Shown here: in pieces, positions 1 to 9,879 of the stretch
How positions within the stretch are numbered: position 1 is the first letter of the stretch
How the letters are laid out: the number at the start of each line of letters is the position of its first letter
Assembly: GCA_003427395.1 (NCBI GenBank)
Contig: BFEA01000268.1
Coordinates: forward strand, 1,335,428 to 1,379,786
DNA: 44,359 bases
Direction: 5' to 3'
From: Chara braunii
Taxonomy: Eukaryota; Streptophyta; Charophyceae; Charales; Characeae
Program-made: the position numbers and the translations under genes
The notes under the pieces: generated by a model
Told to the model about the DNA's origin: nothing
What the model saw: the letters and a program-made list of their open reading frames with translations, nothing else
Databases searched by the model: none

Positions 1-230
1 TTACAGAAAATGCACGAATTGACACTAACTCCTATAGCTCTAGCACGTGGCGAGCAACTAAAGCAACTACCTATAGTAATGAACTTAAGCAAACTAGCCA
101 TCCCATCCAGTCACATGCAAACCAACCCACCAATGTAAGTACTCTCACCACCCCAAGTTCATTCCATATAAAATAGTTCGTGAATCTNNAAGTTCTTTGA
201 ACCCTTATACCCATCTTACATAGGACATAG

Positions 231-915
231 AGCTGGACCATTCACCATGGAAACAATGCCCAGCTTGTCTTTATGATATACACGAACANGTTTCACAACT
301 ACTTCTNTCTTCCTTTGGGCNGATGACTAGGCCATTCGCCATGGAAACAATGCCTAGTTGCCCTGAGCTGTTTAATATCCAAAAATTTAGTANTTCTCNG
401 ACTTTGTTTTCAAAAGAAAAGCAAANATGGGCTGGGGACTGAACCATTCACAGTAGAAACAATGTTCAGCTTGCCCAAACTATTTCCATTTATACTTAGT
501 ATTTTTTCATTTTTCTCTTCTTAATGATATGGCTTAACGCTGGACCATTCACAGTAGAAACAATGCCCAGCTGCCAGTTCACATGCAAATATACATAAAA
601 TACTTTCCTTTATACTTAATCTAAATTATGTGCGTGGTTTNCAGGCTAAACCATTCACCATGGAAATAATGCTTAGCCTTAGACCAAAAATCCTCCCTCA
701 AAAATAAACAAGAATTTAAACCCCTTCAATCAGACAAACCCTCAGAGTTAACTAGAGCAACCAGGCCATTCACCATGGAAACAATGCCTGGTTCCCCAGA
801 AAACAGCTAAATAAACACAGCAACCAGACCATTCACCTTGGAAACAATGCCTGGTCCTTCAGAAAACAGTCAAATAAACATAGCCCTGAGCCATTCACAG
901 TAGAAACAATGCTCA
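231..915 (+). repeat. Array of eight hairpins with a constant 21-nt loop and covarying stems
   Basis: Eight hairpins lie at 231-265, 326-358, 439-469, 539-571, 644-678, 760-792, 823-855 and 887-915. The 21-nt loops start CCATTCACC or CCATTCACAG and end GAAACAATG, at 238, 332, 444, 545, 651, 766, 829 and 891 (spacing about 63-115). Stems differ but each is self-complementary: AGCTGG/CCAGCT, ACTAGG/CCTAGT, CTGAA/TTCAG, GCTGG/CCAGC, GGCTAA/TTAGCC, ACCAGG/CCTGGT, ACCAG/CTGGT, TGAG/CTCA. In four of them an A-C mismatch sits between stem and loop. The last three units are near-tandem (period about 63). I know no named family with this pattern. Confidence 0.85.
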
Positions 916-1433
916 AGCTTTGGTCGACCCGGTCAAACGCATGCAGTCTGCCTTCCTCCCACCTTCCCCCATTTCATACCTTAGTCTGCTTTCAGTCACA
1001 AATAAACTGAAACTTATGCTTCACTCTCACACATTCTTTCCATTCAATCTGATTAGGTCCTGAAGAGAAAGCAAAAACCATAGGGACAACACATGCATAC
1101 CGCAATCATACTACAGGNAGATAGGCAAGCACGGGTAGTAATGGATTATACAGAAGAAGTGGTTTACCTGATGGTTCCCTGNCTCCAGAACTCCTCCTGA
1201 GTTCCGGCAGAGCTCCCGCAATCGGTGGGGCAAACCTCCCACAGAGGCCTCGGCGCGGACCTACGGGTTGTAATCCCGCCTGCCGCCTTCCTCTCAGAAC
1301 AGGATTAGACTTAGACTTAGAGTAAGAAGGGGCAGAANTAGAGGTTTGAGACGCTCAGATACAAGAAGGGTGCTTTCAGACTCCCGCGAGAGGGCCTCGT
1401 TTCCTTGATGCGCCTGAGGGCCTCACAATAGNG

Positions 1434-1510
1434 ACCAATGTATCAGNTTGGTCAACTCTGAATCAGTTGCTGAAGCCGTACGTCTGGCGACTCCCCACTT
1501 GGCAGCAAGA
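1434..1510 (+). other. Hairpin and CTGGCGACTCC motif, possible LTR/primer-binding junction
   Basis: GACCAA (about 1434) and TTGGTC (about 1449) form a 6-bp hairpin. It is followed by CTGGCGACTCCCCACTTGG at about 1486-1504. TGGCGACTCC is the start of the primer-binding site in some plant Ty3/gypsy elements (Tat/Ogre type), so this could mark the end of an LTR and the start of the internal region. The right copy keeps only CTGGCGATC at about 29040 on the minus strand. No matching second LTR was found, so the reading is an inference. Confidence 0.25.
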
Positions 1511-1602
1511 AGCCCCTCCGCCACTATTCCATTGAACTGCAGCAACAGCCACCTTTCCCCAAGTCCAGTCACCGTCACATAGCAGACTGCAATCCGTCCG
1601 CC

Positions 1603-1950
1603 ATGGCCTCAGCGGTACTCAACGGTACGCAGCAGTCAACAGGGACAGCCGCCCGCGCACGTCGNGTTACTACCAAATCGGAGCTGCAACNCGGCCCTCT
1701 CCTCATCTCCGTTGACGAGCGAACCGCACATTGCCCGCGGCTTCACTCCACCCTTCCAACCAGCCATGCCCACAGCGTACCTNCAAGCANGAAAGCCGAC
1801 AGTCCCCGTGGCCTGTGGCCGGCTCCTTCTTCCGACCCNGGGCAGGGCACCAGTCNAACAGGCAACCTGCTAGNNCATCACTCCTTTAGCCGGCAGGGCA
1901 GGCACCGCCAGATAATACACCCGCAACCATGTCAGCCCGCGAGCCTATAG
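1603..1950 (+). CDS. Hypothetical ORF, 115 codons, downstream of the possible primer-binding site
   Basis: An open frame starts with ATG in a good context (CCGCCATGGCC), about 100 bases after the CTGGCGACTCC motif. The product is rich in Ala, Thr, Ser, Arg and Pro with no motif I recognise. The frame contains several N bases, so its integrity is uncertain. Its counterpart in the right copy is roughly the minus-strand frame at 28526-28849 (also beginning MA-, basic), but I could not align the two beyond the start. If the repeat is an LTR element, this would be where gag begins. It may equally be a chance frame in GC-rich sequence. Confidence 0.2.
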   Translation: MASAVLNGTQQSTGTAARARXVTTKSELQXGPLLISVDERTAHCPRLHSTLPTSHAHSVPXSXKADSPRGLWPAPSSDXGQGTSXTGNLLXHHSFSRQGRHRQIIHPQPCQPASL

Positions 1951-2572
1951 CTCGATCCGCAGTCTCTCCGTTCACTGGATGGGCCATAGCAACAACCTCT
2001 AGATAAGTCGTCCGCTGCTACCCCACTAACNCANTGTGTAGATGGGGAATNAACCTTCCGCTGAACCGCAGACGGGTGCACCCACCNTCTTAGTACTTTT
2101 CCCCTTCACACCATATCGCNGATTCGTCACATAGGTCCCCCTCCTCTGAGTATGGTTTACTTCGTCCGCTGGCTCACGGGCCACTCATACCAGTGGCGCC
2201 AGCTTCTCCACGGTGATGCTGTGAGGATGACGATGAAGAGCCGGAACGCGCCGACCGATTGCCGGAAATCACTCGCGATTGCCACGTGCAAACGGATCCC
2301 CTTGCGCAACAACGATCCGGCTCCCCGCCTCTACGTGCCAGGTAAGTANCCAACATCGCGACAANCCCCCTCCCCCCACGACTTCGATCCATAAAATGAG
2401 CAAAGTTGGGATGANTCTTCCGCTAAGATGCGGGTAGGTTCATCCCCNTTTACTTTTTCCTCCCGNGCGCAGCTTCCTAANTAATGATCTCAAAAACTAA
2501 CTCCTAAACTCTAAATCTAACACTACCACTCAATTCACCATACTCTAAAACCCCCAAGTCGATTCTTTCCTT

Positions 2573-3394
2573 GCCCGTTTTCTTTTAGAAACGGGCGGGC
2601 TATACTCCTTCCTCTCCNCCTCTTCCGTCGCCCCGCCATACCCCGGCGCAGCACTTTTTCTCTACCACTCTTCTTCTACCCACTCTCGTCCNCATCTGAC
2701 CCTTCCATTCGCCTCGCCCGGGTCCAAAACCCCGGGACCGCTCCTNTGTTCGTCGAAAACGGTCGAGAAACGACCGATTGACTGAACTTCACTCCCCTCT
2801 TACTNAATGTATCCGACGCACCTTTNAGTCTAGATTCACTCTCCCCTCTAACTCCGAACCTACTAACTAAAAAACTAACCTTATATTCTAACTCGCCGTN
2901 ATAAGAAACCTCTCTTCAGCATCCTCCCCCGCTCTATTCCGCGGGGAATCGAGGGAGATGACCGTTTTTCCATCTCTCTCTTTCTTAGCTCCCGACTACT
3001 CCGCGGTGCCTGTTTCACGCCAACTCCCTTTTCTACTAACCCAATGCCAAAACTAACCTCCCTGCTGGAATCGCCCTACCCAAAAACTTGGTGTAGCATT
3101 TTAAAGTGCAAAAACCGGTCATAAAATGACCGAGTCATGTCAAGTCNTCTCCCTCCTCCTTTGCTNCCCGCCATAGCCNGGCGCAAGCCTTTTCTTCTCN
3201 AACTCCNTTCCCACTAACTATCTCCTAAATCCAGCTCCACAACCGTATTCGCCATCCCCTAAAGCCCCGTTCTCGACTCCTACCTGGCTCGATTCCACTG
3301 GGAATCGAGCGCCTCGCTCACTACGGACTGCGCCCAACCAACTCGCTGCAATCTTTGAATGAACCCAGCGCGGAAACGCGCCCAGGTTCATTCA
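2573..3394 (+). repeat. Second hairpin series (six perfect short stem-loops)
   Basis: Perfect hairpins: 2573-2596 (GCCCGTTT/AAACGGGC, 8-nt loop), 2760-2776 (CGGTCG/CGACCG, loop AGAAA), 2927-2946 (CCCCGC/GCGGGG), 3116-3132 (CGGTCAT/ATGACCG, loop AAA), 3287-3310 (GCTCGATTCC/GGAATCGAGC, loop ACTG) and 3356-3394. The last is nested: TGAATGAACC/GGTTCATTCA enclosing GCGCG/CGCGC with a GAAA tetraloop at 3373-3376. Most are preceded by a TTCGCC-AAAACCCCCA-like leader and followed by pyrimidine-rich sequence. CCCGCCATA-CC-GGCGCA recurs at about 2631 and 3168. The 2573 and 3287 hairpins have homologous partners at 27253 and 26551 with compensatory stem changes. Confidence 0.8.
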
Positions 3395-3937
3395 GGTTGC
3401 CATTTTCTCCCCCGGCTTTTACCGTCGCTGCTGCTCGTCACCCGTCGCTCTTCCGCCCCACCTCATCGTGCCAGCGCTCATTTCCCGCTACTGCTCGCCG
3501 CCCTTTTCCGCTCCCCGCATGCATCCGGCACCGGATCCCATCCCGGTTCTTCCACTGTTGGCGCACCGCCTAGCTACTCGTTGCGGACTGCGTTACTGCC
3601 CCGCCCGCTGTTGCTTCCTTCCTGCTCGGCACCTTAGAGCAGCGGCCCTACCCGACAGCGCCGGCCGGCNTGAGGGAAACNTCGGAGGGAACCAGCTACT
3701 AGACGGTTCGATTAGTCTTTCGCCCCTATACCCAAGTCCGACGAACGATTCGCACATCTGCACCGCTCCCACTATAGCGCCCGGGCCTACTCCGCCCTGN
3801 CATAGTTCACCTCTAGCGGGTCCAAAGGGGCATGCTNACACTCACCNTCTTTTCAGCGGATGCTACGTGGGGGACTGCACCCCACTGTGAGCCCCGCCCT
3901 GCCCCTAGGCCCTCGTCCCTCCAATCTNCTAGCACCG

Positions 3938-3989
3938 CGCGGTCCGACAGCGCNCAGCTCTTTGCAAAGCGTTCAGCTGTCGGACCCGC
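3938..3989. other. Stable stem-loop, 10-bp core stem
   Basis: GTCCGACAGC (3942-3951) pairs perfectly with GCTGTCGGAC (3976-3985). Flanking GCGG/CCGC extends the stem with one bulge, and the loop contains the small palindrome CTTTGCAAAG. It lies in the left repeat copy, downstream of the second hairpin series. Function unknown. Confidence 0.7.
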
Positions 3990-4662
3990 CNCTGATTTAT
4001 ACACGCCACCTGCGCGCGGGTGCCATGCTAATCTCCGCTGTATCGTTCCAGTTTTAACAGATGTCCCGAAGGACCGGCCTGGGCCATGAGATCAGACGGC
4101 CCCGACCTCTCAAGCAATCCAGGATACTTGGATTTACTCGTCAAGTTCCATCAGGGTTCGAACACGAGTCTGTATTTCAACAGTTCATGGGTGTACCCAC
4201 CAAGCTAGACTCTTGGGTGTCGTACCACTCCCGACACCGCGCCCCAAGGCAAAACGGGGCGCGGCTCCAACGCAGCCACGTGAGCAGTTTGCAATTGCAC
4301 TTCANGCACCCCGCGAATACAACACACTCCACGCGGCCCCTCCGCCGTCTCACATCCCTGAATGGGATGCGATAGAGAGAGACCGACAAGGGAAAAATAA
4401 GACAAAAAAATAAACCTAGTATTACCGGGGACAGCGGGGCCGTTGGCTTGTTGCCCGTGCCGCAGGTCAGACCCGTTGCCGCACTTGCCAATAAAACCAG
4501 AGGGGGATAGCCCCGCAGGGCCTTCCGCGCCGCTTCGCTGCTCCCGCGCCGACGCCCGCCGGCCTCGACCTCCAAACCTCCGTAGTAGTAGCCCAGTGTC
4601 ATAACCTATAGGGCTAAGCCCAAGCCTGTAACAACTAAGTTCGAGACTCCATGTGAAGTGAT

Positions 4663-4702
4663 ACGGCGCGGTCGTCCAGGGCCACGAAGCGCCCTGCGCC
4701 GT
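4663..4702. other. Two-tier stem-loop (ACGGCGC/GCGCCGT)
   Basis: The outer stem ACGGCGC (4663-4669)/GCGCCGT (4696-4702) encloses an inner stem AGGGC (4678-4682)/GCCCT (4691-4695). An 8-nt one-sided bulge separates the stems and the inner loop is 8 nt. It sits in the left repeat copy. Confidence 0.6.
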
Positions 4703-4963
4703 CCTTCAGCCTATGCCTACGTACACGGCCACCAAAAATAACACAGAACATTTATAATAACACAAAACGGTCGACGTCCACGCCGGCTTTACAACTCTGA
4801 TTAAAACAAGAAAAATCACGCGCGCCTTAAACCTGCGCGCCCACACACTCTCTATTCTAGTCAACCATCCGGTCAGCATAAACCACCGACGCAGCCGCGC
4901 CTAGCGCGGTGTACCTAAATTTTAAATCAAACTATTTTCTGTCACTTCCAAAAACCAGGGCGG

Positions 4964-4981
4964 ATACCCTTGTAAGGGTAT
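4964..4981. other. Conserved palindrome near the end of the repeat (left copy)
   Basis: ATACCCTTGTAAGGGTAT is an 18-bp palindrome with one centre mismatch; the right copy (24820-24837) is perfect. Surrounding bases (GGCG...CGC) and about 35 bases of flank are also shared with the right copy. It marks the last clear homology between the two copies in this direction. Confidence 0.75.
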
Positions 4982-5010
4982 TCGCGCCGACAACGCGTGC
5001 GCCCCGGCCT

Positions 5011-6894
5011 GGACAGCAAGTCAGACGGGATTGCATGGCGGACCGGGCTAAGTTTTTGAGCGTTGCTGTATGCGTCGTTCTAGCGTCTCGGAGTGGTCAA
5101 CCTCGCCACGCACATGGGTTTCTTGTTGTCTTCTTCTTTACTTGGCTATCTGTGTTCAGAAGACATGCCGCGACCATAAAGTGTATGCTTACGGTGTGAA
5201 GAGAGACGTGAGGGAAAGAGAGAGGTGAGACCGGTGTGTTTAGGGGCGACATGCTCACTCGGTGCGTTGGTGTCAATTGTTCAAGATGGGTTCACGCAGT
5301 GTGCTTGTAAAGAAGGTAAATGCGCGTGTCAACGGGGGTACGAACTCAGGGTCATTTCCCTGAAGCGTGGAGTGCTGGTGTGCGAGCCATATTTCATGTC
5401 TAATTGTAGACTCTCACCATCATCTTTAATCTTCACTTGGCTGCCCGAGTGCGTCGCGTGAGTCAGGTGTATGACGAGAGATGGGATTAGTCACTGGGGT
5501 TGAGCTACGTATTTGAGGAGTGACTGATGCAGTCACTCTTCTTAAAGCCTTAAGTGGGTCAAATGGTGACTGCTAACTAATAATAGTGAAAAAGGAGGGA
5601 GGCTTTACACGCCATGCTGATTCTATTGGGGTGGTGCTGATTGCGTGAGGCGAGCACTAAGTAGTGGAAACGAGACCTGAGGCTACTGTTTTTCTTCTTC
5701 GTGTGTCATGATGATCAGTGTATGGAAGGTCTTTACGGAGTGGCTCGCTGCGTAACTAAGCGGTTGACGTCACCTACTTTTGTTGCTCATCCTCGGCTGA
5801 CCTACGGGAATTGAGGGTTTCTTGCTTATTACTCAGTTCATTTCTTGGCTCGCTCCCTGGCACTACTTTCAATGCCTTCGCTACTCAAGGTACACCCTCG
5901 CGACTGTTAACTTTCGGCCTACAGAAACTAATAAAGAGAATCTTGCGTGAAAGGAACCACGCGATATAGTTGCAAAAGTGACCGATGAAGGAAGAGTCAA
6001 AATCGTCAGGTAAACTTCGGGGCGAATGAGACTCAGTTTTGTTCTGTGGGGGTTTCACTATGGCAGCTAAGACCTCTTAACACTTATGAAGACATCGTTT
6101 TGGCGTAGTTCAGGGTAATTTTGGTTGCCTATTTAAAGTAGCAAGCACTGGGAGGGCAATCGCTTCAGGCGTGATAACACCTGTCATTTAATAATATATC
6201 GTTTGGTAGAATGAGCGTTTTCGATCCGCCTGATAAACCACCTGTTATAAGCGCTGACCTACTGGTACGTTTAAGGGGCAAGTGGCCTTGAGATTCCGTT
6301 TTTTTTAACCACATTGACTCATTGAGCATGCATATGAGTGAAGTTTTCTTCTTGAACTCTCGTTTAGCCCACCAAAATCTTACGTTTGTAATGTGTCTGG
6401 ATGATCACAGTAATTACAAGTAACTGCTTCCTCTTTTGCATGGAAGCTGCCAACTGGCTTTTGGTGAGTTTCTCAACGAGCACTGAATCCACAGTACTCG
6501 TCTGGAGAGCTCCGGACCGTCAGGCAGAGTCCACTTCCTCTACAAAGGGCAAAAGTTCTCAAACCTAGCAGATGTCAGAAAGGTTTATTGTGGCTCGATG
6601 GGATGTAAGTACGCAGTACTCAAAAAAGTTGCTTATTTATTTGCCAAATTCTTGATTGATCAGGACTAACTCCGACATCTGTTCATTTCGGACCAGCCTC
6701 GGTGGGGGGGAGTGTTAGTCAGTCTCTGCCTTCTTATACGATGATCTGATCAATGCGTGACCTCTGTCTTGCCCAGTGTGATGTATGAAGTTCTGAGTAG
6801 GGAAGATACCCTCTCTTCCTATGGGCACCTATTAGGCGAGAATATGGTTTTCGATGGTTGCATAAGAAAGGGGTGGACTATCTAAAACTGTCGT

Positions 6895-6896
<2 letters not shown>
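5011..6896. other. No gene recognised
   Basis: Mixed-composition sequence with frequent stops in all frames. The short frames near 4909-5199 and 5225-5461 have no recognisable motif, and one runs through the shared palindrome. I see no repeat of note. Confidence 0.5.

Positions 6897-6982
<86 letters not shown>
6897..6982. repeat. (TA)n microsatellite
   Basis: An uninterrupted TA dinucleotide run of about 85 bases. The open frame read through it on the minus strand is an artefact of the repeat. Confidence 0.98.
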
Positions 6983-6985
<3 letters not shown>

Positions 6986-7782
6986 GGTTACTTAAATTTT
7001 TGGTTATGCAGAGGTGGAGGACTATCTCGAGTTTTTGCGTTGAGAGTTGCGATATCCTGAATCCGTTCGAAAAAACAGAGACTGTATACATTTGCACGTC
7101 ACCCTCCTTTACGTGTGGAACACCGTCTCAGTGACGATTGAACTAAGGTCGTGAATTACTGAGTCACGTACTAAGAAAGCTGATTAGACCAAGAAACAGA
7201 GCCGAGAATCTTTAAATGCTATCTCAGCTTCGAGGTGTCTGGGTAGTAGAATTTTTGCATGCATAGCATGAAGGAGCGATAATGCTTTATTGGTTGGTTC
7301 TCTGAAGCCCGACTCTCATCAGTGGGCTGAATGCCCAGATAACCGCTATTGTGCACGAGCATCCGTGAGGTCACGCTCTCTGAGTAGTGCGAAATACTTG
7401 AATGTTTTCTGATATGCTCGGTTTCGTGCACGATCTCAAGCTCTTATAGCAAAATTATTTTATCATGAAGGAAGGGACGGAGTATTGGACTACAAATTGA
7501 CGAAAGCATGCTTACCCCTTTTGAGTGTATGTGTCCTCGGTGAATGAGGCCTATGCGTAAAGGCGGGTTTCGAGTCTGCACTACCTATCAGTCTCAGGGT
7601 GAGCCAGCTTATGCGGGAGCATGAGCCGGACATAATAAGGCGACCCCGCGAGCAGGTGGGTAAATACTTGGTCAGACTTTAGCTAAAGTAATGAGAAGAG
7701 CAAGCATTGAAAATGGCGAGTGAATAGAGTATCATCAAGTATATGGTTTATTTTCATGGATCGGAAGGAAAGCTACACAGTA
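6983..7782. other. No gene recognised
   Basis: No coding motif or clear repeat was seen. Short open frames here have no recognisable content. Confidence 0.5.
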
Positions 7783-7854
7783 CAAAATCCTGCGTGACAG
7801 TCTGTTGGTTTTCCGGTCGCCTGAAAAGGTCCGACTGGAAAAAAAGTGCAAAAC
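7783..7854 (+). repeat. Inverted repeat, left arm (partner 21350-21422)
   Basis: About 70 bases containing TGCGTGACAGTCTGTTGG, GGTCGCC and GGTCCGACTGGAAAAA match the reverse complement of 21350-21422 at roughly 75-80% by eye. The arms bracket the nested retroelements. They may be parts of one dispersed repeat in opposite orientation or terminal repeats of something larger. About 450 bases after this arm (7855-8364) contain no recognised feature. Confidence 0.65.
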
Positions 7855-8364
7855 CGTCTAACCCACCAGTTTTTGGCCTAGGGCGCTGGCCACCCCGCCC
7901 ATATTTTGAACGTAGTTCCTGGTCTAACTATATTTCCAGGCTCTATCGAACCTCCCTGGATTGCATCCTCTGACTGCGGCAGGGTTCCAATTGACCCCTT
8001 TTGACCTCACAGGCCAAACTCTCGGAGTCTTAGCCCCAATCAACTATGAAGTTCGACACTCGAGTCGGGGACTTGCCAACCTCACCAAATTGCAGCATGC
8101 TACGGTAAGACTCTGGCTAGCCCCGACAATCAACGCATCTTGGGTTAGAAAAGAGAACCCCCAGGCACGGACAGTCAAACAAACATGTGAAAACCGATAA
8201 GCAGACTACTCACGCCCTAGACAACGAAACAAACATTTCTCAAGGGACTTCCCTTCAGTCTCAAAAGGCACTGAACAAAAACAACAAACAGTCGACAGTG
8301 TATCCCCTGGAGACCTCGATTCAGCCTCACGGCATACAAAGTGCTGATTCCAGATAGGTCGAGA

Positions 8365-8749
8365 GAAGGTTAACAATAGTCGTATTTTTCATCACCACTG
8401 CATGACACCCTTCACCACTTCAGGATGCATCCTGCCTAGAAAGGTGGTTTTCAGGGTCTTCGGATCTTTCACCATTTTAGGACACCCTTCACCACTTCAT
8501 GATGCTACCTGCCTAAACAGGTGGTTTTCAAGGTCTTCAGACCTTTCACCACTTCAGGACCATTCAGGATTTTTAGACTGCCCAAAACTCTCACTTCACC
8601 ACTTCATGATGCAGCCTGCCTAAACAGGTGGTTTTCAGGGTCTTCGAACCTTTCACCACTTCAGGACCATTCAGGATTTTCAGACTGCCCAAAACTCTCA
8701 CTTCATAATTTTCATTCCTGAATTTTCAGCTATCCGTTATCTGTTTGTG
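8365..8749. mobile_element. Short repeat-rich insertion, copy 1
   Basis: Non-coding element related to 19464-19934. Both start GAAGGTTAAC, continue with AGTCGTATTTTTCATCACCA, and end with TTTTCAGCTATCCG and a TTGTG terminus. The interior is made of tandem units with CACCACTTCAGGA, GCCTGCCTAAACAGGTGG and CAGACTGCC-AAAACTCTC. Flanks GATAGGTCGAGA (8353-8364) and GATAAGTCTCTT (8750-8761) may be a decayed target-site duplication. No coding capacity is seen, so it is probably non-autonomous. Confidence 0.7.
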
Positions 8750-8885
8750 GATAAGTCTCTTCCCTCGTCTGAAAGTACTCCCAAGAGATCTCCCGTCAGT
8801 CCCGAGGAAGTATAGAGATACTAGTCCCAGAAAGGTCTCTTCCCTCATCTGAGACAGAAGATAGGCAACTTAGTCAAGAAATACG

Positions 8886-9050
8886 GAGTCCCTCTGCTGA
8901 CAACTCTCTAGTCAAGCAAAGTTCAATTTTTTTATGTCTATCTTCTTGATAATTCTTTTGAATATGAAACTCAGTCAGAAGACATGGAGTCCCTCTATTA
9001 TCAATTTTTTGGTCAAGTAGAGTTGAACCTTTTTAAGCCCATTAGATTTT
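8886..9050. repeat. Imperfect tandem duplication
   Basis: GGAGTCCCTCT followed by GTCAA-GTAGAGTT- or GTCAAGCAAAGTT-like sequence occurs twice, near 8892 and 8987 (period about 95). It lies just beyond the 3' end of the Ty3/gypsy coding region and could belong to its 3' non-coding part or LTR. Confidence 0.5.
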
Positions 9051-9569
9051 CACTTCATTATAAAAAATATTATTGATTACACTTTGATGCGCCACAGCTA
9101 CGAGATCTCTAGACTTGATACTGCGTCAATACTTAGAAAGGTAATCTCTCATTACCCTTTTACCGCAACTGCGCCTCACAGTTGTTCCCCACTCAGAGAT
9201 CTGATACTCGTGGATCGACATTTGCTCGCATCAATAATACTTTGACATCGTTAGTACTGTTATTTGCGGAATGAAAAACATTAATTTATATGAATCATCT
9301 GAAGGTTCTCTTTCAATCTCTCACATCAAAACTAATATGTCGCAAGTCTGAATTAACAATACAAGAATAATTAGAGTCTGAAACTTTAGTCTCGCAGTGC
9401 CTTACTGTCTCACTGTATTTCCTCGTAGTTTTCTGAAACATCTCTCTTACTGGTGATGGATCTCTCTTTCCTTTATTTATAGTCATTGTAGGAATCAGAT
9501 CAGGTTCTTTGAAAATGAACTTACGAAGTCTTGACCCTGATACAATATCATGATTTCTTGAGTCATTCA

Positions 9570-9715
9570 TCTCAGATATATCTCATAGACTTTGTCCTCT
9601 GCTTCACCTGTGATTCTATAAGGACCGAGTCATCTAGGCTCCAAACGCTTGGTTCATCGAGTCTCGAGAGAATTGTTAAACAGAAGGACAATGTCACCAA
9701 CCTTTAGTTTTACTT
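9570..9715 (-). pseudogene. Ty3/gypsy integrase C-terminal GPY/F module
   Basis: One minus-strand frame reads KLKVGDIVLLFNNSLETR, stop, TKRLEPR, stop, LGPYRITGEAEDKVYEIYLR. This is the classic KVGD...LGPYRI module that follows the integrase core in Ty3/gypsy elements and helps target integration. Two in-frame TGA stops (plus-strand TCA at 9654-9656 and 9630-9632) interrupt it. The second sits exactly where the family has Trp (RWLGPY), so a TGG-to-TGA change explains it. The frame at 9313-9570 continues beyond and is probably tail sequence. Confidence 0.85.
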
Positions 9716-9879
9716 TTCTTATGTACCTCTTTTTGTTTCATCTCTCTTGATCTGACAATCTGATGGTTGTCATTCTCTTAACAATATTTATAACTGTCCG
9801 ATCAACTTCTGAAATTTGCCTCATCCTAATTTGAAGAAGTTCTGAAATGAAATACTTTTTGTCACTCTCTTGACTTGTA

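Larger units (their letters stand above)
1..5010 (+). repeat. Left copy of a large structured repeat family
   Basis: Read 5' to 3' on the plus strand, this stretch matches the reverse complement of about 30535-24810 in the same order along its length. Anchors: 20-60 (CTCTAGCACGTGGCGA region) with about 30480-30520; 1190-1310 with 29230-29360; 1460-1500 (CTGGCGACTCC) with about 29040; 2530-2600 with 27240-27320; 3230-3310 with 26550-26630; 4930-4990 with 24815-24875. The copy is cut by the window edge. It is GC- and CpG-rich where the right copy has many C-to-T/G-to-A type differences. All isolated N bases of the window lie in 1-4310, as expected if several genomic copies were collapsed. No intact protein was recognised. 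It is probably a mobile element or part of one; the class is not established. Confidence 0.8.

Noticed and set aside
231-915. CRISPR array
   Set aside because: Repeats are imperfect with variable stems, spacers are homologous between units, and the DNA is eukaryotic.
231-915. Hammerhead or other known self-cleaving ribozyme (loop ends with GAAAC)
   Set aside because: No CUGANGA core strand or matching three-helix junction; I could not fit twister, hatchet or pistol cores either.
3355-4602. Several overlapping Arg/Pro/Ala-rich frames on both strands
   Set aside because: GC-rich, N-containing repeat DNA with stem-loops; no conserved domain and frames are not preserved in the right copy.
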